This document shows, in pieces, positions 55,256-64,000 of a DNA stretch of 64,000 nucleotides (positions within the stretch are counted from its first letter, which is position 1; every line of letters starts with the position of its first letter). Source of the stretch: Anthonomus grandis grandis (lineage: Eukaryota; Arthropoda; Insecta; Coleoptera; Curculionidae); contig NC_065547.1 in the NCBI RefSeq assembly GCF_022605725.1, positions 7,295,167 to 7,359,166 on the forward strand, in the 5' to 3' direction. The notes under the pieces are model-generated. The model ran no database searches. It was not told where the DNA came from and saw only the letters and a list, made by a program, of their open reading frames with translations. Position numbers and translations under genes: made by a program.

Positions 55256-55554
55256 ATTTTTTACATGATTGAGCAAATAACGTCACATTTTTAATAGCAC
55301 TACCTAAAATAAAACTAATTGGAATATAAAATTTAAGCTAGTAAAAAGAAACATGGTATATTTAATTTTTTTCCTAAAACAAAGCTCATTACAACACAAA
55401 GGTTATACGAAAACAAAGAAACAATTTTAATTTTACTAAAATAAAATTAACTTAACATATACCTATAACTACTTGCTACTTATGGATATCAAAAGTCCAG
55501 GTATTCCGAATATGGTTCTATTTCTACAATAAATTAAAAAGTTTTTTCTTAAAT
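55256..55554. other. AT-rich intron sequence, nothing seen
   Basis: No motif recognised. Confidence 0.4.
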
Positions 55555-55990
55555 TGTTGTTAGGATGCTTCTTGTTTCGTTGATTGGAAAAGCTTATTAT
55601 AGAACATAACACACGCATACATGGGGCCACGCCCTGTTAAAGAAAGTCTATGCGGTGAAGCATTTAATGCGCTTGATCTTGTATTATGCTCATGATGAGG
55701 AGCAAGGTGACTAAAGACTGTACAATTTTTTGATAGAAACATAATACATTCAAAGATATATAAACCTGGAAATGTTTGAATATTCAGACTTTTAAATTTC
55801 CCTCTGCAATGCTTTAATTCGGTGCAAAATGCCCAATGCTCTCTTTTGAATAATAAAAACCTCACGCCATCTTACGGTTCCTCCCCAGAATATAACTCCA
55901 TATCACAAAATCGAATATAATTGGCATAGTATGTAGTTAGCAAGGTGTTTTTCGAAAGAAAATAACCTTAAAGTAAAACAAGTAGAGTTT
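55555..55990 (-). mobile_element. LINE RT C-terminal fragment
   Basis: Minus strand: YGVIFWGGTVRW (about 55870-55905), FPGLYIFECIMFLSKNC, HHEHNTRSSALNASPHRLSL and MYACVMFYNKLFQ, in the order of a LINE C-terminal domain. No catalytic region. It may be a displaced part of the LINE at 54.2-55.3 kb or another copy. Confidence 0.7.
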
Positions 55991-56005
55991 AATTTCTTGC
56001 ATATA

Positions 56006-58180
56006 CAGGGTTACTGGTAATTCGATACATTCCTTTGGAGATGTGATAGGGGAGAGGGTAAGAAGTAAATTGAACCCTAATATATATTATGCAAAAGTTG
56101 ATAGTTTTCGACATATTTAATTTTTTCTGTTTTTCTTCAAAATGTAGACCTTAGTGGTTTAAAAGGCAGTTTCCAGAAAATCCGCTGTATATTTTTTTAA
56201 CTTTTTATGCAAAATACATGCTCAACACAATAGTGTTACGTTTGTAATGGCAAAAGTCCCGCAAATAGTTGTAACCATAGGTAAATTCTCGATGCAAAGT
56301 GTAATTTTTTTTTCTTAAATAAAATACTACACTTTCTAGCGGATATTTTTTGAAAAAAAATTATGCTACATTCTTCAAAATTTCGTTAAAACTTCCTTAT
56401 TACCTAAGCTAGCTCACAGGATACAAATGCTTAAAAGTTAGGTGACATGGTTTTGTATTTTTATTATAAATTGTAAAGTAACGCATTTATCAATATTTAC
56501 CTTCACAAATCTTGTCAAAATGAGAGCCTCTATTGCGAATACAGGCTCGGCAGTGCCTTCTCATTTCAGTCTTTGTTGTTCTAGTTGTTATGGTATTCCT
56601 GATCTGCTGGGCCGCGTTGGTTATTCTTTAGATAAGATCTTCCCGGGTAATTATTGGGGTTACAATTAGGGTGCTGGCCAAGCTATTGGACCTGACCTAC
56701 CAATCCAACGATTCGGGAAACGTTCATCCAGGAACTACCGAACTGACCGCCGAAAATGAGCTGGACCGCCGTCATGTTGAAATATCATTCGTCCTCTTAC
56801 GGCGAGAGGAATATCGTCAAAAAGATCTTGTAGGTCATGTCGTAAAAAATTTTCATAAATATCCCCGTTTAAATGGCCTGGGAAAAAATGTGGTCCTATT
56901 ACATCCCGGCCAATAAGTCCCATCCACACATTTACAGAAAACTGGTTTCTCTTGTTAAACGGGGATTTTCTTCGGCCCAAAAATGAAGGTTATGAAAATT
57001 TGTAATGCCCTCATGACTAAACTTTGACTCGTCCGTCCACAAAATGTCGGTTAAAAAAGTTCTATTGTCTGCATCAGAATTTATAATAAATCTGCAGAAT
57101 TCTACCCTTCTTATCGGGTCCCCTTCTTCCAATCCTTATACAGGCGTATAATGGTAAGGATGGCTTCCCATTTGCCGAATCGTGGACCAAACTTTCCATT
57201 GCGATGATCCTGTTTGCTGCGCTACGGCATTAGTGAATGTGGTTGGATCGTCTTCAAAATCTCTTAATATTTCCTCCTCATCTTCTGCTCGATATACGCG
57301 AGGAGCGCCAGCGTCACCTCTTCTTGGTTTTACGGATCCAGTTTCAGCGATAGCTCGGTAGGTCGAAGCGAAAACACGGACATTTGGAATGCGGCGGTTC
57401 GGAAAGCGACGTTGGTATTCTCGGCGAGACTCCGCGGCATTACCATTGCAAAACCCATAAACAAACATAATATCTGCATATTCAGCGTTAGTAAACGTGG
57501 CCATAGCGCAGAAACCAACAGAATACCTTCTTTGAAAACACGAGAAAAATAAACTCGAAACTCGTAATTTAACTACTTTCCACAACAATTATTGCTGTCA
57601 GACTATCTACACATCAAATTTTTAACAATAAAATTAAAAAAACAAATTGTTGCTATAGTACTTAAATACCATAGAAGCAAATAATACTTGGCATTTTTCA
57701 AGTGCGTTCTTACTATTAATAATAAAAATACAAAATTCTGTTAAAATTTTTGGTAGCATTTATAGCCTATGAGTTAGCTTAGACAATAAGAAAGTTTTAC
57801 GTAAATTTTGAAGAATATAGCATAATTTTTTTTCAAAAAATATCCACTAGAAAGTGTAGTATTTTATTTAAGAAAAAAAAATTACACTTTGCATCGAGAA
57901 TTTACCTATGGTTACAACTATTTGCGGGACTTTTGCCATTACAAACGTAACACTATTGTGTTGAGCATGTATTTTGCCTAAAAAGTTAAAAAAATATACA
58001 GCGGATTTTCTAGAAACTGCCTTTTAAACCACTAAGGTCTACATTTTGAAGAAAAACAGAACAAATTAAATATGTCGAAAACTACCAACTTTTGCATAAT
58101 ACATATTAGGGTTCAATTTACTTCTTACCCCCTCCCCTATCACATCTCCAAAGGAATGTATCGAATTACCAGTAACCCTG
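56006..58180 (-). mobile_element. IS630/Tc1/mariner-superfamily element with about 426-bp inverted repeats
   Basis: Ends CAGGGTTACTGGTAATTCGA (56006) and its inverted partner (to 58180) are flanked by TA (TATA on both sides). The repeats extend 56006-56432 and 57756-58180 with high identity, much longer than the 25-30 bp typical of mariner. The single transposase gene on the minus strand lies between them. Confidence 0.85.
56640..57504 (-). pseudogene. Mariner-superfamily transposase, broken
   Basis: Starts MATFTNAEYADIMFVYGFCN at 57504, with an N-terminal helix-turn-helix region (REYQRRFPNRRIPNVRVFAS; TGSVKPRRGDAGAPR). It stops at 57136 and continues in another frame: DILWTDESKFSHEG (first Asp), then SVNVWMGLIGRDVIGPHFFP and FQHDGGPAHF (second Asp). 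The third block near 56655-56680 should read SPDLNP, but stops and a shift leave HPNCNPNN, so the third acidic residue is lost. At least two frame breaks. It sits centrally between the long inverted repeats, so this is the element's own gene. Confidence 0.8.
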
Positions 58181-58229
58181 TATATTCAATTTAATTATCC
58201 CAACTCAAATTGTAACCAATATGAATACC

Positions 58230-58640
58230 CTAGAAACGAGTAAACCTTGACAATACTACGATCTAAGACAAGAGCTGTAATTCCTCAGGGTATTGCTCCT
58301 GGGATTAGGAAGTTATAAACCCTAAAAATTTTGACATAGTTCAGGAGGAGCTTGTTGCCACCTATCTGCTCGTTTCAATGTTCTGTTTGCCCTTAGAAGA
58401 AGACCTCTAATGTCTTGGCTCACATCAGGCTATTGGATCCATCAGCAAAGTTTGTTAGGCTGTCATCGGTCACAGCTTCAGACAGGTCATTAATAAAAAC
58501 CAAAAACAGGAAGGATCCAATCCAGTGACACTTCCCTGTGGAATTTCCAGTTCGATGTTAATGGCATCAGAGAAACCTTTACTGCAGAGTGTATCTAGAT
58601 AACACGCGCGCTCTGAATTTATAGCAGATTTCGAAAAAAA
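58230..58640 (-). mobile_element. Very degraded LINE RT fragment
   Basis: Minus strand text FLVFINDLSEAVTDDSLTNF followed by ADGSN (FADD degraded to FADG) at about 58430-58510, with EIPQGSVTG-like text just upstream and GITALVLDRSIV below. No intact frame. Confidence 0.5.
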
Positions 58641-59638
58641 AAGACATTTTTTTTTATTGGTTACTTAAGAAACATACATAAATACAAACATTTTCACTAT
58701 TTCTTCGCCACTAGGTAAGCTAGTTGTAGGCATTTTTGCTTCCATTGCAACTTTTTTTGCGACTGTAGTAAGTTGCAGAATATTTAAAGTGTTTATATCT
58801 CTTAATTTTTTAAAGTAAAACGAAAATAATAAATGCCAATAATTCCAAACAAAAAACGAATTATAAAAATAACTATCTAGATCAAGTATCTTATATTTAA
58901 TTGTATATTTTTTTTTCCTCTTATTCGCTCTAACTTGGTTTGTCATCTTCTTCCTAAAAACTCCCTCTACAGCGAAAAATGCTCAACACAGACGATCAGG
59001 TAATGTAATAGGTACCCATTCGCTAACGATGAGGTAACGTTGTTACTAGGTTTTTGATCCGAAAAATTGTACACGTCTGCACGTCGTTGTTTTAAGTGTA
59101 AATTACTACTGTCACCATCTATAGTAAAAAATACGTTGTAAAAACAGCAGAGTTCTACAACAGTTGCAGTACGTTAAAGTTTGGTCGAAAATAAATGTCC
59201 TTGCAAAACTAACTAAATTTTGCGCTGAAAACAACGTTGCAACTAGTGGAAATAAGAGTAATCTCAACTTGGGTGACTACAAATTGTTACTTAGGTAGCT
59301 TCATCCATTTTACATTTCAGGCACTGCATGGCAATTTTTAGGTTAGGAAGTAAAAAAATAGACCAGAGAATCCGATACGGTATGAATGATGAATGTCTGT
59401 ACAATAGGAATAAAATCTATAAACGCTTTATTAATGGTTCCCGTACGTGCAGTTAATTGTGATAATTGTTTTTGATGATTTCAAGAATTTACACAATGCA
59501 ATTATCTCAAAGATGGCCTAATTGCATTCGTTGTATTACAACACACATTTAGATACCAATATCAATAATTAAAAGAAAAATTAACTTACACAACACTGAT
59601 ATTTTTTTAAATGTACCAGTTGAGCCTAATTGACTTAC
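58641..59638. other. Intron sequence of gene 2, no assignable feature
   Basis: One 93-codon minus frame (58665-58946, starting MTNQVRANKRKKKYTIKYKI) lacks recognisable motifs or splice context and is not called as a gene. Confidence 0.4.
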
Positions 59639-59888
59639 TTTTTCATTTTCTTTTTCCATGATAATCGTTTCCTCCCTTTTCGACTTCTCCATTAAATGTT
59701 GCTTAACATTTTTCACTTCCACCAAATCTTTAATGCTCTTCATGAACTTTCCGGAAACTTCTTTTTGCAATTGCGATAAAGTTTCATAGGCTCTCTTCTC
59801 ATGCTGAAGTTTTCCCGTTAGTTCTTTTACTTGGCTTTCCAGGTTTTCTATGGTTTTCTTGTGTTTTTCTTCCGACTCCTCTCGTGCC
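59639..59888 (-). CDS. Gene 2, exon (coiled coil)
   Basis: CTCTAG|GGCACG ... GAAAAA|GTAAGT, a textbook donor. One base completes the preceding codon (AG|G); the exon ends in phase 0. It encodes 83 further codons: AREESEEKHKKTIENLESQV, KELTGKLQHEKRAYETLSQL, then QKEVSGKFMKSIKDLVEVKN and EKSKREETIIMEKENEK. Highly charged, with heptads, a continuous coiled coil with neighbouring exons. The following intron (49925-59638) is about 9.7 kb and holds at least seven transposon fragments. Confidence 0.75.
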
Positions 59889-59936
59889 CTAGAGGGAGAA
59901 ATTATCGGGGACAGATCAGGTTTATTTTACGATTAC

Positions 59937-60137
59937 CTGGTAAGTTCCGCAAAATGCTTTTTATAAAGCATATAATCTTCCTCTTTCTGTTCAAGGACTA
60001 TTTTCAACTGGGATTCTAGGACATTGGTGTCTTTTTCCATGTGGGTTATGTGGATGGTTAATCGTTTTTGGTCGTCTTGTAGATCAATCAGTTGGTTCTC
60101 TAAGGTTTTTTTGAGGTCTTTTAGGTTCTGGCAGTCC
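59937..60137 (-). CDS. Gene 2, first exon visible in the window (coiled coil)
   Basis: TTTCTTTACAG|GGACTG ... ACCAG|GTAATC, 201 bp. Reads DCQNLKDLKKTLENQLIDLQ, DDQKRLTIHITHMEKDTNVL, then EQKEEDYMLYKKHFAELT, ending in phase 2, which the next exon completes after a 48-bp intron. The entry phase (one leading base) shows that at least one exon lies upstream. None was found between 60138 and 64000, where BEL and LINE sequences lie, so the 5' end of the gene is outside the window. Confidence 0.75.
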
Positions 60138-60304
60138 CTGTAAAGAAACGTTTTTGGGTATTTTTGGCACTATTGATGGTTGGGTTGGCATAAAAAAGTC
60201 ATAAGTCATGATACAAAGACTGTAGATAAGATGTTTTTTTGACCAATGTTATTAAAAATCTTGATTCGTTCATTGAAGAAGTTGGTATAGGTATATAAGA
60301 TAAA

Positions 60305-61070
60305 TTAAATTCTGGCAATGGCTGTAAGGCTGCCAAAGTTAAGGAGTACGAGAAGATAATTGTTACTCACAGGAGATACAGGACGACTATTAAGAATTGA
60401 CTCGATTTGTGTTAGGACAGTATTCATCTTCACATATGTTAAGTTTTGATTACCAATAATCCTAGATAGATGAGTCTTGACTGACTTTACTGCTGACCCC
60501 CATAGATCACCGAAATGTCGAAGGCGGGTTGAAATGCCACTTTTTATTAATTTAGTAAGCACTAATAAAATACGCCCCTAAACCGCTATAACGGGTGTCA
60601 AGTCTACAAAGTGCTATTATGCAAGCATCACTAGATAAATTGGAGACTAATTCTAAATGTACTGCTTTCGTAGCAGAGCATAAATATGCGTTTGACAATG
60701 TAGTACCTCTATGTCTAGACATAAGAATATTAAAGAGACTGATCAAAATTAACTCAGGTGTGAAGAAAAGCCTTGACTTGATTAACTCGTTGATTTGGAA
60801 GAGCGCCTATAGAAGAAGCTTGTAGTGACATTTTCCGACATTTGAGACACTTCGACAAAATACATCTGATAACGAGATAATCCAAAATTGTTGGAAAACG
60901 ATAGATTGTACAGATTGAATTCCAGCTTGGAAATATTTCAAATGGAACACACTGTATCAATAGTTCAGTAAAATGACAACTACTCGGGATTAATTCAGCA
61001 AATTTTCTTTTATGTGGTAACAACATCGAGTGACACTATCTACTACCAAGCCTAAAATATTATTTTCATC
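60305..61070 (-). mobile_element. BEL/Pao-type integrase fragment
   Basis: Minus strand from 61070: DENNILGL, then a zinc-binding region ending CLKCRKMSLQASSIGALPNQ, RVNQVKAFLHT, a shifted core CSATKAVHLELVSNLSSDAC (about 60640-60700), and FGDLWGSAVKSVKTHLSRII, MNTVLTQIESILNSRPVSPV (60370-60530). These are characteristic BEL/Pao integrase blocks. Frame breaks throughout; no LTR or RT found. Confidence 0.75.
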
Positions 61071-61509
61071 AATGACTAAGTTTACAAAAAGGTTTAGAAA
61101 TGAGTTTATTTTTTACAACACAGTCTATTTCTTTAAAAAAATGCGTAGCTGTACGTGATTTACTAGACGAAAATGAGCTAGATGTAGCTTTAAAGGATTT
61201 TGAATGTGGGCTTTAGTCGTATAATAATTTAATAATCATTATCAAAATTTGAATATTTCAAAATCAAGACACTTAACATATGTGGTTTAATCATTTGTTT
61301 GCAACAAGAGAAACTGAACGTTTCTCAAGGAAATCGTCAATTTCCTGAATGGCAGTTATTGATTTTCGAGTATTTACACACAAAAAATTAATAAGTTCTT
61401 CGCTCTGATTCATTTTATCACTTTTAGTTATCAATGAATCACATCCAAGTTCAACTTAAAATCTGATCATCTAGAGTTGAAATAAAATGGATTTCAAGGA
61501 TTGAATTGT
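61071..61509. other. Spacer between BEL fragment and LINE copy 2, nothing seen
   Basis: No coding or structural motif recognised. Confidence 0.4.
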
Positions 61510-64000
61510 CGAAACAGTGGGCTGCCAAGGCAGTTGTGCATATAGGTCTCCTGATGGACCCGTCATGCCCTACCGGGGGTTACCAGACCCCAACGGCCTT
61601 AGAGAAATCGATAAGGCTCTTTGGTCTGAAAGACTTAAAGTCACTCGGTACACTGAAAGTGCTACCCAAGTATTTGAACCTGGCGCGCGTGAGTGCTAGG
61701 CACTCCCCGACTACATGGTCAACGGTTTCATCCTCCTCACAGCACCATTGGTATTGCGGGTTGTCCGCAATACCGATAGTATGGAGATGGCATCTTAAGT
61801 GCCAGTGACCGGTTAAAAGACCTGTCACTAGCCGAATTTCGCGTCTTTTTAGGCGTAGTAGATTTTTGGTGAGACAGGCAGAGGGCCCACCTATGTGCGC
61901 TTTGGCCTGTCTCATACCAGGGGACTCAGTCCATCTTCGGTGGATCCACTTGTCCAGCAGACCCTTCATTGATGCAACCGCAACGCATTTGGCGATACCA
62001 ACTATGGGTTCCGGCCCCATCGGCACATTCGCGGATCCCAGTCTGGCAAGAGAGTCCGCTTCCTCATTACCTGCATGGCCAGGTATCCAGACGAGCTGGA
62101 CCCTGCAGCCAACCTGTACCAGTTTATTCAGGACTTTTATGCACCCTAGTACAAGCTTGGAGCTTACCTTTGCGGCCGTGTTAACCTTAATGGCAGCTCT
62201 GCTGTCCGAGCATATTGATACGACTGTATTGCAGTGTCCGCAGCCTAGGATTTTCTGTCCGCATTTTAATACAGCGTATACTTCGGCTTGGAAGACAGTG
62301 GCGTGCTCCTCTAGCGAGTATGCCCTACTGGTATGTGGGATTCCACCACAAAGCCCTGATCCAGCTCTGGTAAAAATTCTGGAGCCATCTGTATACCAGA
62401 TGGTACCCCTATTTAGCAATGCAGGTCTGTTGGAATGCTGCCACTCCTCTCTGCGTGCAATATGCGTTACGAATCCCTCGCAGTCCACAGTCACTGAAGC
62501 CATGTAGTCACTGCCCATCAGAAGGAGAGGACATTCGTGTATGGCCCGTGACCAAATTTTTGCGTGACCGATCTCGCCAGCACGTAGTTCGCCGAAGACG
62601 TATAGCCTGTACGCAGTCCTCATTGCCTCGAATTGCACAACAAGGTCCAGAGGCAGAAGGCTCAGCAGAGTCTCAAGCGCTCTAGTTGGCGCCGTCCGCA
62701 TGGAATCAGTTATGCTGAGACATGCAAGACGTTGGACTCTGTCCAGTTGAGCACGAATTTTTGCTTTCTCCGTACATGGCCACCAAACGATAGCCACATA
62801 TGTGAGAAGAGGTCTCACAATGGGCGAGTAGATTTAGTATATAGTGGAGGATCTTAGGATCTTAGGATCCCATTAGCCCCCCCTGCAGGCCCATGGCCGC
62901 AGGTGGCCTTCTTCATTCTGGTGTCTGCATGATCGTACCAAGAGAGTTTGGGATCTAACTTGATTCCCAGAAATCGAACTGTCCTGGAGTAATGCAACTG
63001 CACGCCACCTAAAGATATAACAGGGGGCGTGCCAAAGTTACGTCGCCTTGTGAATAGTATGAGCTCTGCTTTTTTGGGGTTAATCCTGAGACCTCCCGAA
63101 AGGCACCATATGTCCACCATACGCAAGGCTCTCATCACCGGGCCCCGTTTCGAGAGCATGGCCTCTGTCCAGCTAACCAAACAGGGTTCTGAGCCGCGGC
63201 TCGCGAGTGCTTGGCAGATTAATGCGAAATGGGTGTTGTCGAACGCCGCTTCAATATCTAGAAACGCACCCAGACAGGCCTTGCCACTACCCAGAGCACC
63301 CTCCACCTTCCTCACCAGGTGGTGTAGGGCCAGGTTCGTGGATTTGTCCGCCTGATAGGCGTATTGGTGCACATGCAGTGGTTTGTTGACCAGGATGCTT
63401 TCCATCGCCTTCAGCATAAAGCTGGTAAGGCTGATAGGTCGGTACGATTTGGGATCTGTAAAATCGCTTTTTCCGGGTTTCGGAATAAAGACGACTTTCA
63501 CTTTGGGACGTAGCCCTGAGCAAGGGACGTCCTGAATAGTCCGACTATGTGTGGGGTTCGTACTTCTAATCCGCTTTGCAAAAGGCATGGATATAATCCA
63601 TCCATGCCCGAAGATTTGAAGGGGGGGAATGTCTTGATTGCCCATTTCACCCTTTCATAGGTAATTATTCTTCTAGCAGTCTCGAACTCTAAGCGAATCG
63701 GAGCCCGAGAACAGCTAGGAGGATCGCGAGATGTGTTGGAGTCTGGGAAGTGAGTGCGCAGCATGACCTCCGGTGACTCCCGCTCATTAGTAGTAAAGCC
63801 GCCATCTGGAAGTGACAGCGACCCCACTTTAGTTCCAGGTTCCTTGGACAGTACTTTGCACAGTCGTGCTGCGGAAGGTGTGTTTTCAACGTCATCGCAG
63901 AAACGCCTCCAGCACTGTCTTTTGGAGTCCCTGAGTGTCTTTTTGTATTGCCTTTGAGCTGCGTGGAACGCATCTCAGTTAGTGGCGAGCTTAGTGCGCT
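61510..64000 (-). mobile_element. LINE with RNase H (R1/LOA/I group), copy 2, runs off the window
   Basis: Same family as 26430-28430, opposite strand, about 90% alike by eye. From 63973 downward: MGSLSLPDGGFTTNERE, MDGLYPCLLQSGLEVRTPHI, FIPKPGKSDFTDPKSYRPIS and AFLDIEAAFDNTHFALICQA, with the palm aspartate block present. A deletion then joins WTEAMLSK directly to RGPVMRALRMVDIWC, removing the GGVLSP and (F/Y)ADD blocks. The long C-terminal frame 62818-61580 has IWYTDGSRIFTRAGSGLCGG, FQAEVYAVLKCGQ, ICSDSRAAIKVN, then VWIPGHAGNEEADSLARLGS (a complete RNase H) and the terminal CCEEDETVDHVVGECLALT motif. The 5' end continues beyond 64000. Confidence 0.85.

Noticed and set aside
58665..58946. 93-codon minus-strand frame as an additional exon of gene 2
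   Set aside because: Phases of the flanking exons already match without it, splice sites are not evident and it lacks coiled-coil character.
61866..62507. 213-codon plus-strand frame
   Set aside because: It is the antisense shadow of the RNase H LINE coding frame on the minus strand.

Overview
This is an AT-rich eukaryotic window with no bacterial or phage gene organisation. Split genes with GT-AG introns, a crowd of non-LTR retrotransposons, Penelope-like, Copia, Gypsy and BEL remnants, Tc1/mariner-type and Mutator-like transposons, and a tRNA-derived SINE all point to an arthropod, most likely an insect. A beetle is a guess, not a demonstration. No tools were run: all family calls come from reading motifs, and element boundaries are approximate unless terminal repeats define them.

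Only two host genes are supported, both partial. Gene 1 (+ strand, exons at 5707-5870, 5962-7395, 15295-15939 and 16250-16420) encodes a low-complexity, tyrosine-motif-rich segment resembling the cytoplasmic tail of a cell-surface receptor. Exon phases agree across a 7.9-kb repeat-filled intron, and two alternative C-termini are possible. Gene 2 (- strand, six terminal exons from 60137 down to 49222) encodes a coiled-coil protein. Its exons also splice in phase, across a 9.7-kb intron packed with transposons.

Layout: 0.2-5.5 kb, one decayed LINE apparently split by a second LINE and an alternating minisatellite. 5.7-16.4 kb, gene 1, with an antisense I-type LINE, a tRNA-Cys-like SINE and several repeats in its introns. 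16.4-26.4 kb, repeat-rich spacer with two antisense LINEs, an A-rich minisatellite, a 174-bp satellite and a Penelope terminal fragment. 26.4-28.4 kb, an RNase H-bearing LINE. 28.4-36.5 kb, a 5'-truncated Gypsy element next to an almost intact Mutator-like element (MULE). 37.5-43.2 kb, a foldback element and a Penelope-like element (PLE) that carries an unclassified DNA transposon with about 510-bp inverted repeats. 43.2-48.7 kb, a tandemly duplicated dead Copia element. 49.2-60.1 kb, gene 2 with a Tc1-like element (itself hit by a PLE and a Gypsy fragment) and a mariner-superfamily element in its large intron. 60.3-64 kb, a BEL/Pao integrase fragment and a second RNase H LINE copy in the opposite orientation to the 26-28 kb copy.

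The most interesting items are: (1) the 38743-41820 transposon, with long inverted repeats, hairpin-like ends and an intron-split Cys/His-rich protein I cannot assign; (2) the MULE with perfect 35-bp inverted repeats, a 9-bp target duplication and two tiny introns; (3) a 34-bp perfect palindrome flanked by 8-bp direct repeats inside a Gypsy integrase gene, whose arm reappears at 37.16 kb; (4) hammerhead-ribozyme-like folds at three Penelope ends; and (5) the alternative tails of gene 1.
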